Source of the DNA: Prevotellamassilia sp.
GTDB taxonomy: Bacteria > Bacteroidota > Bacteroidia > Bacteroidales > Bacteroidaceae
DNA length: 32,449 nucleotides
Direction: 5' to 3'
Assembly: GCA_009775705.1 (NCBI GenBank)
Contig: VSQE01000023.1
Span: forward strand, 1 to 32,449
Made by a program: the position numbers and the translations under genes. This document shows positions 1 through 5,909 of this stretch, one piece after another (within the stretch, counting starts at the first letter, position 1; every line of letters begins with the position of its first letter). Below the pieces are notes generated by a model, which ran no database searches, was not told the DNA's origin, and worked only from the letters and a program-made list of their open reading frames with translations.

Positions 1-216
1 AATATGTCAATTTCGTTAATCATCGTCCGATTGGGCGGATAAAATATTCTCTAATTTAATTCAACCAACAGGTTAATTAAACAAAGAATTGCCTTTATTT
101 TCTTAGATACGGAACAGGCCTTACGGTTTAATTTCCCGGTTCCTTTTTCGCCCCTTGCGCAAGCAGTTTTCCACAGGCAGGGAACCTTCTGAAATGCAAA
201 CGGAAGTTAAACAACA

Positions 217-248
217 TTTGCATTTCGCCCCGAAATTTCGTATATTTG
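217..248 (+). promoter_or_regulatory. Bacteroides-type promoter of the left cassette
   Basis: TTTG at 217-220, a 20-base spacer, then TATATTTG at 241-248 match the Bacteroidetes primary sigma consensus TTTG-N19..21-TAnnTTTG. The spacer length is the same in the inverted copy although about half of the spacer bases differ, which supports a functional promoter. Confidence 0.7.
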
Positions 249-253
249 CACCA

Positions 254-299
254 GCAAAGTAGAAAACCCCTGAAAAGCCGCATTTTAGCGGCTTTTTTT
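254..299 (+). ncRNA. Putative very short RNA, left cassette
   Basis: The promoter at 217-248 would start a transcript near 254, and an intrinsic terminator ends at about 299. This leaves a transcript of only about 45 bases with no room for a protein. The same arrangement occurs in the copy at 29062-29107. The start is estimated from the usual distance to the -7 element. It could instead be an insulator-like promoter/terminator pair without a functional RNA. Confidence 0.4.
273..299 (+). terminator. Intrinsic terminator in left cassette
   Basis: Stem AAAAGCCGC (273-281) pairs with GCGGCTTTT (288-296) around the loop ATTTTA, followed by a T tract to 299. The A-rich 5' side could let it work in both directions. 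Confidence 0.75.
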
Positions 300-320
300 C
301 GGCACTTAACGTGAAAAAAA

Positions 321-392
321 CATAGTATCTTGTTGAAAAAAGGTCCTATCTTTTTCAAAAAACATACTATGTTGTGAAAAATAGGTCCTATC
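321..392. repeat. Two 30-base direct repeats, period 42
   Basis: Blocks 321-350 and 363-392 both begin CATA[G/C]TAT and end AGGTCCTATC, with an A-rich centre. Related GGTCC blocks occur in the cassette copy near 28970-29040 and at about 527-540. Function unknown. Confidence 0.6.
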
Positions 393-836
393 TTGTAGTT
401 TTTCCGAAAAGTCCCAAAGTTAAACTTTGCCTCAGACCCTTAAAAAAGAATAAGCTCCCAAAGCCCGGACAGGTCCTGATCTGCGCTTCTTTTTTCAAAA
501 AAACAGTGTCGCGGCACCCAACATAAAAAGGTCCGTTCTCCCCTACTTTTCCAAATAAAAAATATCGAATACGGAGCCGCTCGCAAAGGCAGGCAACAAT
601 TTCACTTATGTCCGCCAATCGTTTCCCGCCTTCCACCGAATGAACACGGCCCAACCAGTGCTCGATTTTCGGCTACCGTCAAGTTAGAAGTGCAACAATT
701 CCTCCTTCATTTCCGCAATACGGATTTAGCATTGTTCTTATGGTATAACATAGGAATTAACAACGACCTCCGCTTTCCTACATCTTTGATGTAAGTATGG
801 CATTTTGTTTCTTCTCACGAAACAACAACTCCCAAG

Positions 837-868
837 TTGTGTATCATCGGATATTTGTGTTACCTTTG
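837..868 (+). promoter_or_regulatory. Promoter for HTH/ORF6N gene pair
   Basis: TACCTTTG at 861-868 matches TAnnTTTG, and a TTG at 837-839 lies 21 bases upstream. It sits about 30 bases before the ATG at 898, which supports that start over the longer upstream reading frame that would run through the promoter. Confidence 0.6.
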
Positions 869-897
869 CATCTGAATCAGACAATGTAATCGTTCCA

Positions 898-1200
898 ATG
901 AATACAGTAATACACAAGACGCCTTGCAGAACTTTGGAAGCCGAACCGCAGACAGTCAAGGCCAGGCAAGATAAAAGGGATTGGACGCAATACTCACGGA
1001 CTATTGCCGTCCTCATGTCAAAGCGGATGTCAGAACTCGGTTTGACACAGAAAATGCTTGCCGAAAAGATGAACTGCACCCAGCAGTATATATCCAAGAT
1101 GCTAAAAGGGGAAAAGAATATGTCGTTGGAAACCATTTGCAAAATAGAAAACACATTGGGTATCGAAATTATCAAAGGTACGGACGAAAACAAGCAATAA
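898..1200 (+). CDS. Small XRE/HigA-like helix-turn-helix regulator
   Basis: A 100-residue protein. Residues about 34-95 form a Cro/C1-type HTH: the run LGLTQKMLAEKMNCTQQYIS has the usual helix-turn-helix spacing (TQ..LA..... ..YIS), followed by a third helix and the SLETICKIENTLGI segment typical of XRE proteins. The first 33 residues are charged and look unstructured. I chose the ATG at 898 because the promoter element at 861-868 lies inside the longer open frame. The next gene begins 10 bases after the stop, so the two are probably co-transcribed. Single-domain proteins like this are often antitoxins or autorepressors, but no toxin partner of a known type is adjacent, so DNA binding is the only safe statement. 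Confidence 0.8.
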   Translation: MNTVIHKTPCRTLEAEPQTVKARQDKRDWTQYSRTIAVLMSKRMSELGLTQKMLAEKMNCTQQYISKMLKGEKNMSLETICKIENTLGIEIIKGTDENKQ

Positions 1201-1209
1201 GGCAGGAAT

Positions 1210-2154
1210 ATGGCAAAAGAAAGGGAAAAAACAAACGGCATGGCAAAAGAACCGGTCGCAAATTGCGACCAGTTGCCAGAAGTAATCAACATCCAGCCGA
1301 TGATTAGAATAATCAGAGGGAAACAGGTTATGCTTGATAGGGATTTGGCAACAATATATGGAGTGGAAACCAAACGCCTGAACGAACAAGTAAAGCGGAA
1401 CATCGAACGTTTCCCTGATGATTTCATGTTTCAACTAACCAAAGAAGAGTTTGAAGAATGGAAGTCGCAAATTGCGACTTCCAAATCCATCATTATGGGA
1501 GCAAGAAAATTACCATACGCATTTACCGAAAATGGTGTAGCCATGCTTAGTAGTGTGCTTCGTTCCCAAACAGCCATTGAAGCCAATATCCGCATTATGA
1601 GAGCCTTTGTGTCCATGCGCCATTTCATCGCCACCAATGCCCAATTGTTCCAACGGCTTGAAACAATTGAGTACCATCAACTGGAAATGAAACAGCATCA
1701 AGACGTGACCGACAAACGCATTGACGAGATCTTCAAACGGTTGGATGCAAACATTCCGCCGATGCAGGGCATATTCTACGACGGGCAGGTATTTGACGCT
1801 TACCGTTTCATAGCAGATTTGATACGAAAAGCCAAACAATCCATTGTACTGATTGACAACTACGTGGATGAAACCGTGCTTGCTTTGCTTGACAAAAGAG
1901 AAGACGGGGTATCTGCCACTGTCTATACACAGCATGTCAGCAACCAGTTCCAATTGGATATTGACCGCCACAACGCCCAATATCCGTTTATCGAGATAAA
2001 ACGGTTCAACAAGGCGCATGACCGCTTTTTGCTTATTGACGATGAAGTATACCACATAGGGGCTTCGATTAAAGATTTGGGCAAAAAGTGGTTCGGCTTC
2101 ACACTTATGCGAGACATCACGACAACTGAACTCATCAATAAAATTCAAGACTGA
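1210..2154 (+). CDS. ORF6N-domain protein with PLD-like C-terminus
   Basis: A 314-residue protein. Residues about 25-120 match the ORF6N domain of phage and mobile-element regulators: IRGKQVMLDRDLATIYGVETKRLNEQVKRN, then FPDDFMFQLTKEE, then the YAFTENGVAML motif. A predicted helical/coiled-coil segment (about 140-185) leads to a C-terminal region with FYDGQVFDAYRFIADLI, SIVLIDNYVD and HDRFLLID near residue 270, which fits one H-x-[KR]-x4-D half-site of the phospholipase D superfamily, followed by GASIKDLGKKW. Only one HKD-like site is visible, so an active enzyme would have to dimerise. An ATG at 1240 is an alternative start. Known relatives sit on phages and genomic islands; the exact role is unknown. 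Two similar palindromes lie inside the coding sequence. Confidence 0.85.
   Translation: MAKEREKTNGMAKEPVANCDQLPEVINIQPMIRIIRGKQVMLDRDLATIYGVETKRLNEQVKRNIERFPDDFMFQLTKEEFEEWKSQIATSKSIIMGARKLPYAFTENGVAMLSSVLRSQTAIEANIRIMRAFVSMRHFIATNAQLFQRLETIEYHQLEMKQHQDVTDKRIDEIFKRLDANIPPMQGIFYDGQVFDAYRFIADLIRKAKQSIVLIDNYVDETVLALLDKREDGVSATVYTQHVSNQFQLDIDRHNAQYPFIEIKRFNKAHDRFLLIDDEVYHIGASIKDLGKKWFGFTLMRDITTTELINKIQD
1254..1270. repeat. Palindrome inside ORF6N gene, copy 1
   Basis: GGTCGCAA and TTGCGACC flank a single A. The core GTCGCAAATTGCGAC is repeated at 1464-1478. Confidence 0.7.
1461..1481. repeat. Palindrome inside ORF6N gene, copy 2
   Basis: Perfect 10-base arms GAAGTCGCAA and TTGCGACTTC flank a single A at 1471. 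It encodes the KSQIATS segment of the ORF6N domain, so part of the sequence is constrained by protein. Confidence 0.75.
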
Positions 2155-2264
2155 TAAGGTTATACAAAAAAACGGATAGTCGCAGATTGTTTTTCTCAGA
2201 CTCCCCATGGGGGGGGGAAGGAAAACAAAAAGTTTCAGGTTGTACTTTATAATTGTGTATCTTT

Positions 2265-2379
2265 CAACATACCCAATATAATGGACACAGGAAGAGGCCG
2301 AAGGAAAGAACAGATTCCATTAAGTGAAGGGTTCGGCTATGAAAAAAAAGAATCCTTAATGTTTTACTATTATAAATAA
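2265..2379 (+). pseudogene. Truncated effector tail (C-terminal fragment)
   Basis: This frame reads NIPNIMDTGRGRRKEQ and, after an LSEGFG motif, ends MFYYYK before TAA. It aligns to the last 38 residues of the two complete effectors (VPCIMDTGKGRR..., LSKGFG..., IYYYK). The rest of the effector, including signal, Cys-rich and catalytic regions, is absent: the frame has no start codon upstream and passes through a G9 tract at 2209-2217. It lies 4 bases before the first partner gene, the same spacing class as in the full units, so it is a 5'-truncated effector gene or an orphan tail that could recombine with the intact copies. Confidence 0.8.
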
Positions 2380-2383
2380 TGAC

Positions 2384-3078
2384 ATGAAAAAATTATCACA
2401 TTCTTGTTTGCAATTATTTGCAATATCAATGTATTCTCACAAGAAAATATTTTTTCCTGGAGTGATGAGTTAGTAGTTCCCAACCCCCAATATATGCCAT
2501 TGTTGTGGACCGAAATCAACGACACAAGCTCTGATCCAACTTATACCATCAATAATGCAATACTGAAAACACCTGACGGCAAGGACAGCTATTCACTAAA
2601 GTTTATCAGCTACGATAATAGTAATTACGGAGAGACTCCTCCTCCTTATGATTACTTTATTCTATCTCAAAACGGAAGAATTGTACTGAAAGCTGAATCG
2701 GGAAATCCAATGCAAACTGTTGCCTGCCAAACCATGGACAAAAGCAACGCATACTATCTGCAAATTCCCCTTGAGGACAAAGCCTTCGCCCTTCTTTTGG
2801 GTGGCTGGTACTATGGTTACGGAGAAGCTCCGGAAATGAAAATCATTGTCGTAAAGAACGGCAAGGCCAAAATAGTGTTCGATAATTACGCTTACGCCTA
2901 CAAATATCAGGCGCCGCCGGCTTTTTCCATGGAGTTCGTCGATGATGTGACTTGGAACGAAGACCATTTCGAACTCTCCGGAGACTATCAAGTACCCTCC
3001 GCGGCGGCGCTGAAGACACGCACCAAGCACAAAATCTGGAGAGAGGGGAATATGCTGAAATACAAAAGCTGGAAATAA
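2384..3078 (+). CDS. Effector partner (putative immunity) protein 1, frame broken in signal peptide
   Basis: From about 2404 the frame encodes a protein of about 224 residues homologous to the genes at 4894 and 7452. The ATG at 2384 is followed by A6, which puts it out of frame; A7 would give MKKIITFLFAIICNINVFSQ, a normal signal peptide, joined to the mature part (ENIFSW...). As it stands only a TTG at 2404 is in frame, which would lose the charged N-terminus. The mature protein has no domain I recognise. Its last third (from KIVFDNYAYAYKYQ) is nearly identical to the other two copies, while the N-terminal part is the most divergent of the three. It follows only an effector fragment, so it may be an orphan immunity gene that is decaying or phase-variable. 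Confidence 0.7.
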
Positions 3079-3080
3079 TA

Positions 3081-3168
3081 AACTGACGGACTATATCAGC
3101 TTGTGAACATAAATGCGCCATCAGGAGAACCTTCGCAATCTTGACATTCTAATTCTTTTATTGTATGG
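3081..3168 (+). pseudogene. Fragment of the ligase-like gene, copy 1
   Basis: This stretch after partner gene 1 resembles 5598-5725 and, through it, the internal part of the ligase-like gene at 8425-8552. The shared block includes GACATTCT.ATTCTTTTATTG. A deletion of roughly 33 bases removes the end of the fragment compared with the second copy. It is a non-coding relic. Confidence 0.65.
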
Positions 3169-3221
3169 CAACCGAAAAAGCAGAAACTGACACTCTCTTG
3201 TAATTTTGTAGATAATCGTCC

Positions 3222-3251
3222 TTTGAATATCAAAATAAATATTTATATTTG
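3222..3251 (+). promoter_or_regulatory. Promoter of effector gene 1
   Basis: TTTG at 3222-3225 and TATATTTG at 3244-3251 with an 18-base spacer. A leader of roughly 70 bases precedes the ATG at 3323. The equivalent -7 element in the second unit is at 5794-5801, where the upstream TTTG has become TTTA. Confidence 0.6.
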
Positions 3252-3359
3252 CAAAACTAAGATAACCATACATTACTTTTATTGAAAAACACTTTTACAT
3301 CAAAACCTTAAAATATCTGCCTATGCAAAAAATTATTCCTCTTTTTTTTATTATGTATC

Positions 3360-4889
3360 TTGCTCTTCTTTTCCGGATGCTCAGAGACCTCGGATCTTGA
3401 TGACACACCGATGACTGAAGAACAAAAAAGTCTACAGCCACTCGTTCAGGAAGCTACGGTTTTCATGCAAGGAAAATCGGAACAGCTGATATTGCCCGGC
3501 ATGAAACAAAGAACAAAAAATTCCTGGCAAAAAAATATCCCGGAAAATTTCAAACTGTCTGTATTGTGGAAAGAATTTAAGGCTTTCGATGACGGAAAGG
3601 AACAGGCAATAGTATTCCCCATTGAACACCCAGCCATGACAGCTACCGCTTTCCTGCATTATCATGGCCGCACAAAGAAATCCCTGCTGAAGTCGGAAAG
3701 CAAACTGATCGTTCGCAAACGACAGGACGGTTCCTGGGTCGCAATAATCGGAACATACATTTACGACAAAAATACCGAAGGGCAGGAAGAAGCCGTAAGA
3801 AACTGCCTGCACAACTTCTCCGAAACAAACTACAACGGATATTTCATCACTTCCCGCCTGAACGGGGAATTGTTGTTAGGGCGTAAATTCCACAAAGGAA
3901 AAGAACATTTCGCTTTCAAATATAAGGAAAGTGATCCGCATTGCAAGAATGAAGCGCATGACCAAGATGAAATATCGGAAAACGACATCCATGTGCTTCT
4001 GAATTTCGGAACCGGCACAGAAACTTTCCGGCTTTCCCGTTCAATACAGGACCTCGAATACGAAACGCCTACCGCAGACCTTTGTTCTTGGTGCCATAAA
4101 CCGGGAAATGAATGTCGCTGTACGGTTGCCACGACCTGTAAAATCTGTAAGAAACAGGTCGTCGACGGATTTTGTAACTGTCAGGTTCGCCCCATGTGCG
4201 CCAAATGCAACTCGGCCGTCATCGCAGGACAATGTCTGTGCTGCACGTATTGCGGAGGTTATCCCTGTCATTGCGCAGGCACTCCCGGAACAGACAACAA
4301 CTCAGGCAATCAAGGCGGCAACCAGAACGGTGGAGGCACAAATGGAGGCAGCAGTCTCGGCGGAGGCGGACAGAACATAGGAGGGGCGTCCGGATCGGGC
4401 GGCGGAGGCAGCAGCAACACCGGCGGACATGTTAAAACTCCCGGACGGATTACCAGCGCGGCAAGCAGCGCCGTGGCAGCCATGAAACAGGTCTACCCCA
4501 AGGGAGAAGCCTGTTGCAACTTCGGAGTTCAGTATGCCTTCAAACAGATTTATGGCAGCAGCAACCTTCCGCCAGGCATGACGGGAAGGGCCAATGAAAT
4601 GTGCAAAGCCTTTGCCAACAATCCCAAATATTGGGCTCAGATTTCACTTTCCGAAGCTCAACAATACGCCAACAAAGGATATTTCGTAGTCGTTGGCTAT
4701 CAGGCTCCGACTGGAAGCGGACACGTAGCCGTGGTCGTGCCGGGTACCGCAACATTCTCAAAAAAATACGGAACAAATGTCCCATGTATAATGGATACAG
4801 GAAAAGGAAGAAGAGCCAAATGTATTCAACTAAGTAAAGGATTTGGAGATGACAAAAAAGATAAAATAAAAATTTATTATTACAAATAA
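3360..4889 (+). CDS. Cys-rich lipoprotein with papain-like hydrolase domain (effector 1)
   Basis: The open frame gives 509 residues from a TTG at 3360, but the natural start is almost certainly the ATG at 3323, which is one base out of frame because of a T8 tract at 3342-3349. Corrected, the N-terminus would be a lipoprotein signal ending LLFFSGC, followed by an acidic SETSDLDD stretch like the surface-export signal of Bacteroidetes lipoproteins. Residues 8-240 are an unrecognised domain. Residues 242-305 hold four CxxC-x4..8-CxC modules, probably zinc knuckles. Residues 306-357 are a Gly/Asn/Ser linker. Residues 358-509 carry ACCNF (C385/C386) and SGHVAVV (H455), the Cys/His layout of NlpC/P60, CHAP and Tae-type amidases. 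This suggests a peptidoglycan or peptide hydrolase toxin. The partner gene follows 4 bases later. Function is inferred. Confidence 0.75.
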   Translation: MLFFSGCSETSDLDDTPMTEEQKSLQPLVQEATVFMQGKSEQLILPGMKQRTKNSWQKNIPENFKLSVLWKEFKAFDDGKEQAIVFPIEHPAMTATAFLHYHGRTKKSLLKSESKLIVRKRQDGSWVAIIGTYIYDKNTEGQEEAVRNCLHNFSETNYNGYFITSRLNGELLLGRKFHKGKEHFAFKYKESDPHCKNEAHDQDEISENDIHVLLNFGTGTETFRLSRSIQDLEYETPTADLCSWCHKPGNECRCTVATTCKICKKQVVDGFCNCQVRPMCAKCNSAVIAGQCLCCTYCGGYPCHCAGTPGTDNNSGNQGGNQNGGGTNGGSSLGGGGQNIGGASGSGGGGSSNTGGHVKTPGRITSAASSAVAAMKQVYPKGEACCNFGVQYAFKQIYGSSNLPPGMTGRANEMCKAFANNPKYWAQISLSEAQQYANKGYFVVVGYQAPTGSGHVAVVVPGTATFSKKYGTNVPCIMDTGKGRRAKCIQLSKGFGDDKKDKIKIYYYK

Positions 4890-4893
4890 CTAT

Positions 4894-5595
4894 ATGACAA
4901 TGAAAAAATTAATAATGATCCTTTTTTATATTTTTTCTATCCCCTGCACATATGCACAAGAAGAAAATATTTTCACATGGAACGGTAAAAACGTAATAGA
5001 AAAATCCCAATTTATGCCTCTTTTCTCGTCAGATAATACTTTACCACCTTCTGTTCCACAATATGTACTAAAAGAATTTACATTGCATACTCCGGACAAT
5101 CAAAACACCTATTCATTGAAACTGATCAGGTTTGACAACTGTGATTATGGAGAAACCGCTATACCCTACGATAAGTTTATTCTATCTCATAACGGGAATA
5201 TTCTTATTGATTGTATTCCTGAATCCATGCAGACCGTTGCCTGCCAAACCATGAACAAGAACAACGCATATTATCTGCAAATTCCCCTTGAAGACAATGC
5301 ATTCGCTCTTCTTTTGGGTGGCTGGTACTATGGTTATGGAGAAGCCCCGGAGACAATCATCGTCATTGTCAAGGAAGGTACGGCCAAAATAGTGTTCGAT
5401 AATTACGCTTACGCCTACAAATATCAGGCGCCACCGGCTTTTTCCATGGAGTTCGTCGATGATGTAACGTGGAACGAAGACCATTTCGAACTCTCCGGAG
5501 ACTATCAAGTACCCTCCGCGGCGGCGCTGAAGACACGCACCAAACACAAAATATGGAGAGAGGGAAATATGCTGAAATACAAAAGCTGGAAATAA
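4894..5595 (+). CDS. Effector partner (putative immunity) protein 2
   Basis: A 233-residue protein (231 from the ATG at 4900, which aligns with the start of the third copy). The signal peptide MKKLIMILFYIFSIPCTYAQ has an Ala-x-Ala-like cleavage site, so the protein is exported to the periplasm without a lipobox. The mature part starts EENIFTW and includes SLKLIRFDNC, YYLQIPLEDNAFALLLGGWYYGYGEAPE and a C-terminal segment ending YKSWK that is nearly identical in all three copies. No known family recognised. It begins 4 bases after the effector stop, so the two are translated from one message. Export plus pairing with a secreted hydrolase fits a periplasmic immunity protein; a chaperone or co-secreted partner is the alternative. 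Confidence 0.75.
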   Translation: MTMKKLIMILFYIFSIPCTYAQEENIFTWNGKNVIEKSQFMPLFSSDNTLPPSVPQYVLKEFTLHTPDNQNTYSLKLIRFDNCDYGETAIPYDKFILSHNGNILIDCIPESMQTVACQTMNKNNAYYLQIPLEDNAFALLLGGWYYGYGEAPETIIVIVKEGTAKIVFDNYAYAYKYQAPPAFSMEFVDDVTWNEDHFELSGDYQVPSAAALKTRTKHKIWREGNMLKYKSWK

Positions 5596-5597
5596 TA

Positions 5598-5725
5598 AAC
5601 TGACGGACTATATCAACTTGTGAACATAGATGCGCCATCGGGAAAACCGTCGCAATCTTGACATTCTGATTCTTTTATTGTATGCCACAGGAGCCATACA
5701 GGCCTTGCGGGGCATTTCACAAGCC
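5598..5725 (+). pseudogene. Fragment of the ligase-like gene, copy 2
   Basis: Aligns without gaps over 128 bases to 8425-8552 inside the ligase-like gene. Translated, it reads DILILLLYATGAIQALRGISQA against DILILLLCASGTIQALWGISQT in the intact gene, but the frame contains TGA, TAG and TAA stops. The fragment joins directly to the partner gene stop, so codons 1-88 of the ligase-like gene are missing. This shows the unit was once followed by that gene and later duplicated upstream of it. Confidence 0.8.
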
Positions 5726-5793
5726 TAAGCACAGAAACTGGTAATATTTCATAAATTTGCAGACAATCCCCTTTATATATTGAAATAAATATT

Positions 5794-5801
5794 TATATTT
5801 G
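5794..5801 (+). promoter_or_regulatory. Promoter -7 element of effector gene 2
   Basis: TATATTTG in the same context as 3244-3251. The -33 position reads TTTA rather than TTTG, so this promoter may be weaker. Confidence 0.55.
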
Positions 5802-5909
5802 CAAAACTAAGATAACCGGACATTACTTTTATTGAAAAACACTTTTACATCAAAACCTTAAAATATCTGCCTATGCAAAAAAATTATTCCTCTTTTTCTA
5901 TTATGTATC

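Larger units (their letters stand above)
183..397. repeat. Dispersed promoter-terminator cassette, left copy
   Basis: About 200 bases here match the reverse complement of 28974-29170. Shared blocks, in order, are a TTTGCATTTCGCCC stretch, TATATTTGCACCAGCAAAGTAG, a GCCGC/GCGGC hairpin with a T tract, a CTTAACGTGAAAAAAACAT stretch, and A/T-rich repeats with GGTCC. Open frames on the minus strand of this copy and the plus strand of the other also align, but conservation is strongest in the promoter and hairpin, so I read it as a non-coding repeat. It faces the other copy across about 28.6 kb. Confidence 0.75.

Noticed and set aside
128..358. Open frames of 76 residues (minus, 128-358) and 82 residues (plus, 28962-29210) with similar peptides
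   Set aside because: They overlap the repeated cassette and run through its terminator hairpin and promoter. Conservation follows the RNA/promoter elements, so I treat them as by-products of a DNA repeat.
1..897. Search for an insertion sequence or CRISPR array at the left end
   Set aside because: No transposase frame, no terminal repeats with target duplication, and the two 30-base repeats are too few and too close to be a CRISPR array.
738..1427. Long minus-strand frames opposite the HTH and ORF6N genes
   Set aside because: They are shadows of well-supported plus-strand genes, with no signal or domain.
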